Below, in pieces: positions 44,246 to 55,663 of a stretch of 64,000 nucleotides of DNA (positions are counted from its first letter, which is position 1; every line of letters begins with the position of its first letter). The notes below the pieces were generated by a model. It was not told the origin of the DNA. It saw only the letters and a list, made by a program, of their open reading frames with translations, and did not search any database. The translations under genes were made by a program, and so were the position numbers. This DNA is from Phytopythium helicoides (Eukaryota; Oomycota; Peronosporomycetes; Pythiales; Pythiaceae): contig JANFNE010000007.1 in the NCBI GenBank assembly GCA_024867545.1, positions 620,001 through 684,000 on the forward strand, read 5' to 3'.

Positions 44246-45044
44246 TCACAACTGCTAGATACGCGGCGACCAGGCGAGTGGTCGGGTGCGCGCGGGCCGG
44301 CGAATTCGAGACTGGCGCGCCTCATTACCACAACAACAGGCGCGAAACCACTTCGCGCCACGAGGTTGGCGCTTTTTTTTTTTGGCTAAAATGGGGCGGA
44401 GAGAGCCGGAGATTTCGGGCAAAAGCGGTCAGGACGCGACGCCCATTGGCTGCCGAAGCGACGCGGAGAGGGAGCAGCGCGATTCAGCCAACCACAGACG
44501 CTGGTTTACATTTTCGACCTATCAAACATTTTGACAGTCGACCGTCACGAAGGGACACGCAGCCGCGAGATCAATTACCTCAAACCGAACTACAGCCAAG
44601 TCGAGTCCTGCGTGGCACGCTATGCTCAACTGGCACGCCTCCAGGCGAGCTGGGGCTCTGCAGCGCGATTTGCACCCGCAACTCTTCTCACAGCGCCAAG
44701 CTCTCGATGGTGAACTTCGCCAGGTAGCCACCAAGCCTGACAGGTGAAGAATCCAGTGCGAGGTGTCTCTTCAAAGAGCAAAGCCCTTCTAATGAGATGA
44801 GACACATGGCGGCTGCAATGCGACCACACTGGCGGCGACACGCTGGGTGACGAGAGCCAGCATCCCACGGTCTCCGCAGTGGCAATGTTCGCTACCTGCG
44901 ATGTCTTCAACTCCCGTTTTGACGGGAAATTAGTGCTCGCCTCGCAGCGAATATTCGAAGGAGAGTCCTTCAACTCGGTAAACACGATGGGAATCGACCC
45001 AATTACCTTGGCATGGAACGACCCAGTGTACTTCACCAAACCCG
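44246..45044. other. Divergent intergenic region
   Basis: About 800 bases between PP2C and the first PARP. ATTGG at 44445-44449 lies 200 bases upstream of PP2C. The open frames near 44626-45112 have no family-like sequence, though a missed upstream exon of the PARP gene is possible. Confidence 0.45.
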
Positions 45045-46329
45045 ATGGATACCATCGACGAGCTACTCGCGTTCTTGGAATTGATAGCGCCTCTTATCAA
45101 GTTCGATGCTGATGCTCAGCTAAATGCTCAAGCCCATACGATGTTCCGTTCTCTCAAGAAATCTCAGGGAGATGCATGGCCACCCCCGTCCAGCTGGGTC
45201 ATCTCGGTAGGTTGTTACTTTTCATTCTACAGCAACCTCTGCACGCCTGAAACCTGCAAAAACTGAGGCACGTCGTTGATCAACCAGGCATTCAATGCTC
45301 TTGTTGACATTTTCTACGAGCTCAATGAGATTGAAGAGCCCGACTTGGCAAAGATAAAGTTTTTGTCTGTGCACTTCTACGCCAGCCTCCGACTCCCTGG
45401 GCGAGTTCTTACCTTCGAAATAATCGATACAACTGCCAAGATCAACCACAAAGTCAGGCTTTTGAAGCGTCTGCTGTTCCTACAACCCGCTCAAGATCCC
45501 TCAATCTTGCTAGTACTTACAAAAGCTCAACGAGTGGCCCAGGTTGGAGCCGATGCGTGAGTTCTATGAAGAGCTCAACTGCACATTGGACCCACTTCCG
45601 CATAATTCACAGGATTACACTCTTGTGAAGCGATACATCAAGAACTTGGTGTGTTGCGGTCATCGATATGTAAACTTTAGTCTCATCTCAGTGCTGCGAG
45701 TGAACAACGACGCGGTCAATCTCCAATTTGAAAAGTATAAGACGTTGGAGAATCGGCAAGTACGTGCAAATGCAGATCCTTTTCAAAAATCGTTTGTGGA
45801 GTCAACCTGACGAGTATTGCGTGACTTGATATCTTAGGTCTTGTGGCATGGCAGTCGAGTTGAAAACTGGGCTGGAATTCTGTCGTCTGGTCTTCAGATC
45901 AGACCTCCGGGTGTGAAAAAAAGTGGTGCTGTATATGGTGAGGGGCTGTACTTTTCCAACAAAATGTTGATGGCGCTCAATTTCGTCGATAGAAGCCGCA
46001 CCAAACGATATGTGCTGCTCTTGAGTGAGGTCGCGCTTGGCACCAGCAAGATTCTTAAAGGGCCACAAAAAGACGGGAAGCGTTACGTGCACGACGAGTC
46101 GGGTGGAAAATCCAAGACGGATTACCATAGCTGTCAAGTTGAAGCGTGCTGCTTCCCGGACTCGAAGGGTAATGTTGTCGATAGCAATGGTGCGGTGTGG
46201 CCAATTGGGCATATCAGGGCTCTACACTCTCGGCCCGTCCACCACCCCGAGTTCGTTGTGTTCAACCCGCACCAAGCACGCATGCGCTATGTCGTGGTCT
46301 TCGAGCAAATTACTCCAGGGTTCAGCTGA
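45045..46329 (+). CDS. PARP, zinc-finger-less, tandem copy 1
   Basis: Poly/mono(ADP-ribose) polymerase of about 374 aa: a short N-terminus (MDTIDELLAFLELIAPLIKF), a PARP1-like helical regulatory domain (LSVHFYASLRLPG, IDTTAKINHKVRLLKRLLF) and an NAD-using catalytic domain. The H-Y-E triad is present: VLWHGSRVENWAGILSSGL, YGEGLYFSNK and PEFVVFNPHQ. Exons 45045-45206, 45288-45759 and 45838-46329. No DNA-binding zinc finger, WGR or BRCT domain is seen. Exon 2 has one base too many (about 45518-45521); without it, it is 157 codons, the same as in the neighbour, and exon 3 is 164 codons in both. Adds ADP-ribose to proteins or nucleic acids; target unknown. Confidence 0.85.
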
Positions 46330-46439
46330 TTCGATTCGCTAAGAACTAATACACCAACATTACCTCGGATGGGACGAGCCATCATCGCCACTTTTCAAAG
46401 AAAGCAGACATCGCCCGAAGAAGTGCACAAGCAGTTTCC

Positions 46440-47678
46440 ATGGCCACTGACACCGAGCTGCACGAATTCTTGGCACTAATCGGTGCTTCGGACTACAGCG
46501 TAGCCGACGACAATCCACCCTCTCTGAGCGCCTTGATGATACGTACGCTCAAGCCACCTTCAGAACGAGCCATCAGCGAGGTAGGACAAGTTTCGCTTTG
46601 CCCACCGCAATATGCAGTTGACATCCGTATCGATCGCTTCAATACATACACCTCCAGGCCTTCAACGTGCTTACAAACATTTCCGTGAGACTGATCGGTA
46701 CGGGTGACGAAGACCAAAAGGAGATTAAGGAGATTTCAGCCCACTTCTACGAGTGCCTTCAGCTGCCCTTTCCGACCTTCGGGCATGAAACAATCGATTC
46801 GATGTCCAAGGTTGGGGACAAGATTATGCTGCTGAAAAGCTTGCTGGCAAAGACAACGAGCCAAGATCCTGCGCTGCCTTTAATCTCGAACATTATCGAT
46901 GAATGGATCGAGAGGGATCTTGCGCGCAGATGTGAGGAGCGACTGGATTGTCTGTTAGAGCCTCTTCCGAAAAACTCACCTGACTTCATCCTCGTGAACC
47001 GGTATCTCATGAATTCTGCGTGCTGCTATAAACGTCACGAGCGGCCGACTCCTGTCTCGGTGCTGCGGGTTCGCAACCGCACCGTCAATCGGCAGTTCCA
47101 GAAGTTCCAGAAGTTCCAGAATCGCCAGGTGAGTGTAGTTAGACTCCATGCTGACATTTTGCTGCGATCTAATCCACCCTTCCAAGATCTTGTGGCACGG
47201 CAGCAGGATTGGCAACTGGGTTGGGATTTTGAAGCTCGGCCTCCAAATCAGACCACCGGAAGTGAAATGTAATGGTCGCTGCTTTGGCGATGGCCTCTAC
47301 TTCACGAACAAAGTGCTGAAGGCACACAGATACAGCTCGTGCAGCAGGGATGGCCGGTCGGTGTTGCTTTTGAGCGAGGTCGCGCTTGGCACCAGTATGA
47401 CTCTAGAGCTCCCTACAAACGGAAGAAACTACGTGCACGTAGATGCAGGTGGGAAATCGACGATGGATTACCACAGCTGCTACGTCCCGGGACGGTGCTC
47501 TCCTGACGCAAAGGGGAATGTGGTGGACGAAAATGGTGCAATCTGGCCGGTCGGAAGTCAGATCAAGTATTTAGGGAGCGATGTTCACCACCCTGAGTTC
47601 GTCGTGTTCAACACGCACCAGACACGCATGCGCTTCATCGTGGTCGTCGAAGGTGGCACACCAATGGTAACCGAGTGA
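46440..47678 (+). CDS. PARP, zinc-finger-less, tandem copy 2
   Basis: Intact 367-aa paralogue 110 bases downstream of copy 1. Exons 46440-46580, 46658-47128 and 47187-47678; introns 77 and 58 nt. N-terminus MATDTELHEFLALIGASDYS. Helical domain: ISAHFYECLQLPFPTFG, IDSMSKVGDKIMLLKSLLA, LEPLPKNSPDFILVNRYL. Catalytic triad in ILWHGSRIGNWVGILKLG, FGDGLYFTNK and PEFVVFNTHQ. A small in-frame repeat, QKFQKFQN, sits just before the exon 2 donor. Same exon lengths as copy 1 in exons 2 and 3 show recent tandem duplication. Confidence 0.9.
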
Positions 47679-48056
47679 TCGTACCGAAATGGACTGCGTT
47701 AGCAAGCTTTGACTCTCAAGTGGTGGTTTGACGAGCGTAAGATTGAAGAGTTGTCGATGTGCTAGCAAGTGTAGCTTTGAAGTTTCATTAGACCTTCCAC
47801 TCGGCAACACATTGAATGGCCGTACATGCAGAGAGAAAATCTCGGCCACATGTCGTTGAGCACATGCAAGTCGATGTCCAGAACGTCATCAACACCAACA
47901 GCAACAACCGAGCGGAAGCATGCGTCGTCCTTGACCGCCTCCTGATTCTCTTCCACGACGGCCACCTTCAAAACCAAATCTATAGTAGGATTCACTATCG
48001 GCTCTCGTTGGAATGTCCTGGATTCTCCGTCCAGTCGAAAGTCCAGCTAGCTGCCC
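47679..48056. other. Intergenic
   Basis: About 380 bases between copy 2 of the PARPs and the next gene. Nothing recognisable. Confidence 0.4.
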
Positions 48057-49261
48057 ATGGTCCCGCCGGAGCTTGCGGCGCAGCTGGTGGCGTCCATCGC
48101 GAGCGCGGACGCCGACGTCCGGGCGGCGCGGCGCGGGCTGTCGCAGTTCGAGGAGCAGTATGCGCAGTGGGCGGCCGAGTACGCGCGGCGCGCGCAGGAG
48201 CTGCGGGCGTTCGAGGAGGGCGCGAGCGCCCGGAAGCCCAGCAGCGACGTGATCCACCGGCGCGAGTTCCTGCGCAACGAGGTGGGCGTGGCCACGCAGG
48301 CGCTCGAGCGCGGCGTCGTCACGCTGCAGGGCGCGCAGCGGGAGCTCGAGAGCGCGCGCGGCTTCTTCCTGCGCCTCGTGGACCTGGCCAGTCCGCAGCA
48401 GCCGCAGCAGCGGCAGCAGCAGCAGCTCCACACGCCAGAGCAGTGGGGTTCGCCCGCGAGAGCGACGCGCGCCAGGACGCTCGCGAGCCCTGCGGTTGAG
48501 GCCGGCAACGACAGCGCCCAAGAGCGAGACGACCAGGACGCGGGATACGAGCTGCCCCAAGACGAGCCGCCCCGAGGAGACGAGCACCGACGCGAGGAGC
48601 CCCAATCGCCTGCATCGCCAGGTGCGGTTTTACTCGATGAGTTGGTGTTACTCGTGCTTAGACTGACGGCTCTGCAGTGCCGCCAACTAACAGCACTCGT
48701 GCTGCGGTCGCGGCGGCAACTCCGCCTCGCCAGCACCCACTCCCGCCGCCGCTCCCGATTCCGCGGCTTCACGACGCGACAGAGCTGCGCAGGCGCTACG
48801 TCTGGAACGAACGCAGCCAGTATGTGCCGGAGGACTTCACATTCCCCAAGTGCAATGTTGACACCATGTGGGAGCTGTGGTGCCGTGGCGACGCTGCAAA
48901 GTCCTACCCTCCATTCCGTCTACTTCGGGGCTCCGATCTGCCGACTGCCAACGCTCGGAAGCGGCTCTCAGATCTCCGGCTTCTGATGGCCGAGGTCGAG
49001 AAGCTTATCCATGCCAAGGGGTGCTGGGTGGATTGTCCGACTTCGGACCAGGCTGCCAACATGCTACGAGCGGTCAAGCCGGACATCGGGTTGATCACGG
49101 TAAGTACCAGAGACAAACGCCGCCGCACGGCTGAGGACCTTAGCTGGTTGTCCGCGGTCGACGCCGTGCGTCAAACCAAGAAGAAGCTCAAGCAATCAAC
49201 GAAGCAGGGTGCCCAGCCAGTCCCACCCGACCCAGTGGCCACGACCACGGAAAATGTCTGA
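48057..49261 (+). CDS. Hypothetical protein with oomycete-type C-terminal domain
   Basis: 382 aa in two exons (48057-48621, 48678-49261; 56-nt intron). Residues 1-110 are a GC-rich coiled coil (LVASIASADADVRAARRGL, ALERGVVTLQGAQRELESAR), then a Gln/Pro/Glu-rich linker. The C-terminal part, about residues 250-310, reads YVWNERSQYVPEDFTFPKC, VDTMWELWCRGD, YPPFRLLRGSDL, LRLLMAEVEKLI. I have seen this aromatic WxLW-type pattern only in oomycete hypothetical proteins; it has no name I trust. The tail is Lys-rich. No function is proposed; a nuclear or DNA-associated role is a guess. Also possible: an extra intron at the GTAAGT near 49100. Confidence 0.6.
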
Positions 49262-49458
49262 GCTAGCGCCACGAGGTTTTACAATGCAGTTTGTCAGTTT
49301 GCGCGGAACGACATGTTGTGTTTCACCACTGAAGCTCTTCGTGTTTTGTAGCTAAAGCACATCTATCTTTGTATCTATACTCATTTCATGCATGCTTAGG
49401 ATCTAGACAGCGGCGTCGAAAGACTTGCCTTTACGGGGTGGAGAGAAAGCCCGCGGCG

Positions 49459-51276
49459 TCAGCATCGGTGAAGCCGTTGCAACAGCGTGGTCTTCACGGA
49501 TAGTCCCGGAAAGCGCGCGTTGGCGCTTGCCCCCGCCACTTTCGACATCGCTATCATCGTCGTCACTGCCGCTGCCTTCTCTTCATCTTGAGCATTCTCG
49601 TCGTTATCACTTGATCCAAAATCGAGCTGATCCACGATGTCTTGGGGATCAGTTGTCGGAATGAGGAACAGGAACAGGATAGGCGTGAGCTTGAGCACGC
49701 TGCGGAACAGAACCGCAATCCACAAGTTGTCGTAGTGGTCCTTCGAGATGCCAAGCCATGCACATATCAGCGCTCCCCAGAACTCGCTGACGCTGCGCGA
49801 GCAGTTGGAGATCGACATCAGTAGCGCAAACAGTGTTCCTTCGACGCCACGAGGGCACAGCTTGGCACACAGCACGAGAACAGGCATCGACTTGAGGCGA
49901 CTGACGACATCTGCGATAACTGCGTCGCCCAGCACGAACGCCTTGTCTGGGATTCCAAGCTGCAGATTCGTACGCGTGACCAATATCACGTCCAGAAGCG
50001 AGACAACAGCGAGACTGAGCTGCGCGATCAAGAAGATTCGGCGGAACGAAATGTCCTTGAAGAAGGCGTTGTACACAAGCGTGCCAACCAACAGGAACAC
50101 GTAGCCAAACGCCGAGACGGTGCCGAGGAACTCGGGCGTAAAGTGAAGTACGTCAGTCGCAAAGTAAAATGTCACCTGCGAGTAGCCTGGGCTGACAGCG
50201 CCAGACAGAAACACCCATAGTGCGCACTTCCAAATCACAGGCGTCGAAATTGCGCACTTGAGTTGAGAGAATTGGCGACGTGCAGAAGACACAAACTGGC
50301 GTCTCCGACTCGCCGAACTGCCTCTTGAGACCAATGTTGATTTTTGCTCTTTCATGTTGATAGAGAAGGCAAGAATCACAAGAGGACCGACGGCCGCACA
50401 GAAGAACACACCGCGCACGCCAAGATAGTCGGTCGCTGGTCCTGATAGGAACGAGCCTAGAACGCCACCAGCCGACATGGAAATCCACGATACCGACTGC
50501 AAGTCGTTGGCACCGTGCTTGGGGTCGAGGCGCGACATTTCCACTACTCTGGCGTCGATCACAACATCGATGACAGCAGTGGAGAGGCTGTTGAGCATAA
50601 GGACGAGCACGGCTGGCAACGGTGTCGTGATGGCACTAGGGATCGACAGCAGCAGCGTCGCGAGCGCCCCCATCGTGCTGCAGATGATCATGTACGACTT
50701 GCGATGGTATCCAAATAGCGGCAGGCTGTCGGACACGATGCCGTAGAGCGGCTTGATCCCCCACGGGACCATCATGATGGTGAGCAGCGTCTGCGCCTGC
50801 GCCGGCTGGAGGTCCAGGTCGTCCTTGAAGAAGAAGTTGACGGCCAGCGCGCAGAAGCTGGCGAACCCCTGCACGGCGTACACGGCGCTCACGAGCAGCA
50901 GGAACGGCACGCCGAACGTCTGCTTGACGCGCGCCGACCACCTGCGCAGTCGCTGCGTCCTCGAGCGCTTCGGCGCCGCTGCGTCCCCGCCCTCGCCCTC
51001 CTCCTCGTCCCCGGACGCCGACGACTCGGACGTCTCGGCCCCGCTGGCCGCCGCCGCCTCGTCCAGCTTCTTCTTCTTCACGTCGCCGCCCTGCGCGTCC
51101 TTGTCCCGCCGAGAGGGCAGCACCACCTCCAGCCGCGCCTCCGGGCTCTCGCCCTGCGCGGCGACCACGTCCGCCGGACCGCCGCCCGCCTCAGCCGCCG
51201 CCGACTGGTCGTCGCTCAGCCGCGCATGCCGCTTGCGCGCCGTGGGCGCCGCGTCCTCGGGCTCGGGCGCCATCAT
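49459..51276 (-). CDS. BT1/folate-biopterin-type MFS transporter
   Basis: Single-exon membrane transporter of 605 aa, folate-biopterin transporter (BT1) family of the major facilitator superfamily. A cytosolic N-terminus of about 115 residues (acidic, Ser/Ala-rich, with KKKKLDEAA) precedes twelve membrane segments. Family landmarks: VSAVYAVQGFASFCALAVNF, LLTIMMVPWGIKPLYGIVSD, LPLFGYHRKSYMIICS, MLNSLSTAVIDVVIDARVVE, SVSWISMSAGGVLGSFLSGP, SPGYSQVTFYFATDVLHFTP, and the C-terminal SISNCSRSVSEFWGALICAW. ATG at 51274-51276, preceded by a second ATG in tandem (MM). Frame intact. Substrates in this family include folates and pterins; the one here is unknown. Confidence 0.87.
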   Translation of the reverse strand: MMAPEPEDAAPTARKRHARLSDDQSAAAEAGGGPADVVAAQGESPEARLEVVLPSRRDKDAQGGDVKKKKLDEAAAASGAETSESSASGDEEEGEGGDAAAPKRSRTQRLRRWSARVKQTFGVPFLLLVSAVYAVQGFASFCALAVNFFFKDDLDLQPAQAQTLLTIMMVPWGIKPLYGIVSDSLPLFGYHRKSYMIICSTMGALATLLLSIPSAITTPLPAVLVLMLNSLSTAVIDVVIDARVVEMSRLDPKHGANDLQSVSWISMSAGGVLGSFLSGPATDYLGVRGVFFCAAVGPLVILAFSINMKEQKSTLVSRGSSASRRRQFVSSARRQFSQLKCAISTPVIWKCALWVFLSGAVSPGYSQVTFYFATDVLHFTPEFLGTVSAFGYVFLLVGTLVYNAFFKDISFRRIFLIAQLSLAVVSLLDVILVTRTNLQLGIPDKAFVLGDAVIADVVSRLKSMPVLVLCAKLCPRGVEGTLFALLMSISNCSRSVSEFWGALICAWLGISKDHYDNLWIAVLFRSVLKLTPILFLFLIPTTDPQDIVDQLDFGSSDNDENAQDEEKAAAVTTMIAMSKVAGASANARFPGLSVKTTLLQRLHRC

Positions 51277-51823
51277 CGTGGCGAGCCGATCCGCGAATGG
51301 AGCTCTTGGCTTGTTGAGCTCGCGGCGTCGTCGCGTTGTGTGGGCAAGCAGACGTCAGTTTTTCGCGCGGGAGGGGGATGGGTTGGCGCTTTTCGGCCAA
51401 TCGCATGCTGCCAGATCGCATTTATCTCGCAGTCCATTGGCTGAAAAGAGTTTAATCAGACGGACACTGTCCTGCGCGAAGACGAGCAGATCCCACCTGG
51501 GCGGCTGCAAGATTGGCAATATGGAGGCGGGAGACGAGCGCGAGATCGACCGCCAACGACGCCGCGGAGGACGAAGAGGAGGCGAGGAGCAGCTCCGCGC
51601 GCTGTCCTCAGCGGCTCCTGAGGGCCCTGCGGGCTCTCGAGCCGACCGGAGGCGCTGCTAACGCGCTGGGTTGGATGCAATGCGAGCAGGTGGAGCTCTT
51701 CTCGGCGAGTCGCCCGGCGTCCGAGAGCGCGCCGCCGCCCACTCCGTCGCTGGCGCTCTCCAGCTCTCTCAGGTGCGCGAGCTACGATATCATTAAGCGC
51801 AGGGAGAGAGCTAACGGAGAGCG
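51277..51823. promoter_or_regulatory. Divergent promoter with CCAAT boxes
   Basis: About 545 bases between BT1 and the 8-exon gene. CCAAT at 51397-51401 and ATTGG at 51436-51440, 120-165 bases upstream of BT1. A long open frame on the plus strand (to 51661) has no family-like sequence and is read as 5' UTR or chance. Confidence 0.5.
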
Positions 51824-53261
51824 ATGGCAGCGAGAAAGCTCGTGCTGAGTCCGCGCCGATGCGTGTCCAAGGAACTACTGGACCAGATGCCGACGCTGTC
51901 GACCAACGTGAGGCACTTCTTCAAAGCTCCCTTCTTTCTACGTTGAACTGACGGAAAACGGTGGTGGGATTGTAGACGCGCTACCACGAGGTGTCGGTGC
52001 CGGCGCCGTTCGGGTGCTTCCACCTCATGCAGCTGATTGAAAAGTCCATCCAAGTCGGCGCGCTCTTCTCGCCGAAGCTCTACGTGCCCAAGGAGATCTG
52101 GTACCAATCACGGTGATTTTGGGTTCATAATTGAGTTCTGATGACGCGTGCAGGCAGCAAGATCGTGTCAAGCTTGCGGGCGTGGCCCTCAAAATGGAGG
52201 TTTTCCAGCAATTTAAGCAGGCACTCGAGAAAACGAGCGTATGGTTCATCATGGCTCGTTTGATCGAGCCACAGCACTTACATTGCTCTTGCCGTGGAAT
52301 TGTGTGTAGATGCATTTGCCACTCACGACGGATGCTGGCAAAGCGGCGTTCCAGAAAGACCTCGACGCGCTACTTGAGTCGGCGAGACAAGAGCGCATCC
52401 AGCTCGAGCGTGCTTTCCCTTTTCTCCACGCCGACGCAAAATCGGCTCAGCAAAGTAGTCCTTCTGCTTCGGTTAGCTCAGCGGTACGCTGTTGAAACAA
52501 GGTGGTACTGCAACTTCAGTCTTTAGCTGACGTCTTGTCTTGTTTCAGAGCGACCAAGCGGCCGATGCTGATGCGTCTGCGCTTCCTGCGGCGGCGGCGC
52601 TAGCAGCTCAAGGTGTCGGTAAGCTGACAAACCTGGCCTTTGGCTTCGGCCGAATGGTCAAGAAGCAGGCGATTGCCGCTGTCGAGCGTGTCGGTGCAGT
52701 TCAACCGACAGCAGTGTATGTGTCTTTCGTTGCACAGAGATGACCCCGGATCCCAGAGCTAACACATATGCGATAATCGTTTGTCATGCAGGCCTCTAAG
52801 TGAGCTAGAGGAATATGCAGCAGTCCTTTGCATGTTCTTCAACTCAACGAGAAACATCGGTATGTGTGTGCAATTGGGATATGCTAGCTCCTTGGTGTCT
52901 AACTCCGCTTTTGATGCGCGCAGAGCTTCTCCTAGGTCTATCTGCTGATGCAGACGGCACGCAGCAGCAGGTCAATGAGCTGCTAACAACAACAGAGAAC
53001 CCTCAGCTTGACGAAGAGTCGCTGAAGCGACTTCGTGAGCTCGGTGCGTATCATTGAGAGTTATTAGGGATCCCATAGATGATGCCACTTCGTCTAACAT
53101 CTTTCCTTGTAGCCGTCTTCCTCGACGAGGTAGTCGTTGAGCTGGTGATGCGTGATGTGCATTTGTTGCTGGAGGCATATCTTCGCCGGGTCACTCGTTC
53201 TTTTGGCGAATTCTCAGTTGAGCAGTCGCTTATGAAGCGCAATCCCCCCGTATCTGCCTGA
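51824..53261 (+). CDS. Conserved-looking protein of unknown family, 8 exons
   Basis: Protein of roughly 330 aa that I do not recognise. Start MAARKLVLSPRRCVSKELLD at 51824; exons join in phase through seven short GT-AG introns. Sequence blocks: VSVPAPFGCFHLMQLIEKSI, ALFSPKLYVPKEIWQQDRVK, LAGVALKMEVFQQFKQALEK, LDALLESARQERIQLERAFP, a Ser/Ala-rich linker, LTNLAFGFGRMVKKQAIAA, LSELEEYAAVLCMFFNSTRN, and a last helix pair VFLDEVVVELVMRDVHLLLE ending NPPVSA at 53261. No signal peptide or membrane segment. Mostly helical, soluble; could be a subunit of a membrane-traffic or scaffold complex, but that is only an impression. Same strand and 150 bases from the FAM227-like gene. Confidence 0.6.
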
Positions 53262-53410
53262 ATATGGTCAGCAGCCAACATATCCTTGTACGGCACTTGC
53301 GGAGCGCAACCATTCCCTTTGATCAAATACTAGCCCGATTTCAATTTCACCGATATTTTTGGATGGCGCTGATCCATGTCATGACCTTCAACTGGCTTGT
53401 GATCTATTGA

Positions 53411-55535
53411 ATGAGCTCGCTGAATGGTGCAGTTATGACAGCAATCGCGCCATCAACCAGCTGTGCCTCGCCGCGAGTCGACAAGAAAAGCGTGTTCTTG
53501 ACAGAAGTAGGCCTCAAGCACGCAAAAGATGCGCAGGCAGAAAGCGTGCGTCCCGTGGAGCATGCCGTCATACCACATCCTCCCTCGATATCTGCAGATA
53601 CCTGTCAGCGACGCTCAAGTACAGGTCCAGGACGACGCCAGACTTCAATTCTAAGCGCATCAGATAATGCAAGTAACGGAGGAAGCCAAGCTTCGCCGAG
53701 TAAACCTGGTGGTGGCCGAGGAATACGTTCACTGATTCAGAAAGCAGCCAAGAAGACTATCCTCGTCGTGCGCACCAAAAATGCCATGCAGGCTGCTGAG
53801 GGCGTCACAATCAGATTCAATCCAGCTCACCCAACAGATTTGCCTCGCTCAGTGCAGCTCCCTCAGATCATCGACAAAGTACTTGATCATGCCTTATCAC
53901 TGATGACACGCAAGAAGGCAGTGAGGTCTAGCTTGTTTGCTACCCGTCATCACATTCATGAATTTCGCGAAGAGTTCCTCGCAGCTGCCGAAATCAACGC
54001 GCTGCTAAAGGATCTGTTTTGGTTTGCGACGGCGCGAATTTTCCAGCCTGGCCAGCACTCCGAGCTCGAACAAAGCTTTTTCGGACGAATTGCCGACTCC
54101 TTCACCGCACTATTTGTTCGCATTCAGATGCCCCCAGCACTTCAGCACCAGCCCTCAACTCCAACACCAGTCTGTCCACGCTCGAAGTCGTCAGACCCAG
54201 TCAGCAGCTCGTTTTCTAGACGCTATGCCGGATATCGTTGCACAGGTATTATTTGCTTCCCTTTACGAAGCATTTCCCAAGTCTCGTGACGCATTACTGC
54301 GGACGGAATCACAACTTGCTATTCGGCAACTATGCTTCAGCTGGCTTGGGGGTATCAAGAACGGTGGAAACGAAGAAGCTCCAAACATCACTTCATGCGA
54401 ACACTGGCTGCCTGTTGGAAGGGAATCGCCTAAGCGGATTGCTGCTCTGGCTGACTTCCCCGCGATGCGAAACCGAATGTTACGCGCCGAGCGCATTGAG
54501 CGTACGAAGCTCGCGACACGCAATCGCCATGCGGCATCCGTCGATATAGCTGCATCCAAAGCATCAGGCTTCAGTTCGCCTCCCCAGTCCGATCGCATGC
54601 GTTATCACCATCACCACCACCATCACCAAGGGCATCAGTTCGGAGAAAGCGATCTGTCAGATCCTGTTGGGGTTTGAGGAGGGCTGCTATCGTCGCGAGA
54701 GCGCCATCGGAAGTCCTGTATACACTCCAAGTCGAAACCGCAAGCACACGGAAGCTGCAAAACACCCGCGTAGCAACAATGATAGCGAACGTCCACCGAG
54801 GCTCTCCGACAAAATATAGCACCATTGCTGATCGAGATGCTGGCGAGAGCAATGCAAAGTAGCGATATTCGAGACGAAACTCGCGAGCGCTGCGTATACG
54901 AGATGCAGAACTCCCCGCTTGTTTCTTCATTCATAGGAAGGCACGCGATTAGTGCTGCTGCAGGTCGATTGCGAGTTCAATTGCGTCTCACGAATTCGAG
55001 TATCAGTCATACCCGACCGTCGATTGACGGAGAAAAGGATGGCGAAGAAGGGAAGACAAGTCCATCCCGTCCAGCAACAACACCAGCTCCAGGGGCTTAT
55101 GTGACGATGGACCAAAAGCTAGTGCGGCTAGCGGCTCATGCACCTCGTGAACGGCGCCGGCGCGTTGCTGACCCATCCGGTTTCATGCTAGCGCTTTCAC
55201 ACATCGAAAGAGAGGGTGACGCCGTGCGAGGTTTGCGAGAGGCAGCTAAGCAGGCAACCCAAGAGCGCGATGCACACGATAGGCGGCAACTCGCAGCAGC
55301 TCATAGAGTACTAGATGGTGAGCTCGCAGCGCTTCGGCAGCGCAGCACAAAGTTGCACGAGTTTAGCAACCAGATTGTGAGCAAAAAGCGGATCGACGCC
55401 ATGATCGGAGCTCCATCAGGAGTCAGCATCACCCTGACGTCAGCTGGTGTGCTCACAAGTAGTGCCTCCACTGGTGGACGCCCACCAAGTACAAATGCAG
55501 CACAGCCTCCGCTGACGCCTCGAATGTCAAGCTGA
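53411..55535 (+). CDS. FAM227-like, flagellum-associated protein
   Basis: About 707 aa. The central FAM227 pattern is clear: HEFREEFLAAAEINALLKDL, FWFATARIFQPGQHSELEQS, FFGRIADSFTALFVRIQ, MPDIVAQVLFASLYEAFPKS, TESQLAIRQLCFSWLGGIKN, and later MQNSPLVSSFIGRH, the family's end-of-domain motif. FAM227 proteins occur in ciliated organisms, so a role in zoospore flagella is inferred. A seven-His run (54604 on) and a Ser/Arg-rich region lie between. The C-terminus is helical and basic. Three frame breaks (TTTT 54212-54215, GGGG 54669-54672, AAAA 54811-54814) net to one extra base, exactly what is needed to bring 53411-55535 into one frame, so I treat it as a single gene. The N-terminal start is the least certain part. 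Confidence 0.72.
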
Positions 55536-55663
55536 ACAAATAAATGTTGATGATGCGAGGGTGAATTGGATGATGACGGTCTCCTCGCTCACGAGAACTG
55601 GTCGCTAGCCTCGCCTCACGGGCTCTAAATATCAGTAACAGCCTATACCGGCATAGTGTCGCA

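Noticed and set aside
44626..45112. Extra genes between PP2C and PARP copy 1
   Set aside because: Open frames on both strands are short and lack family-like sequence; neither has a supported intron.
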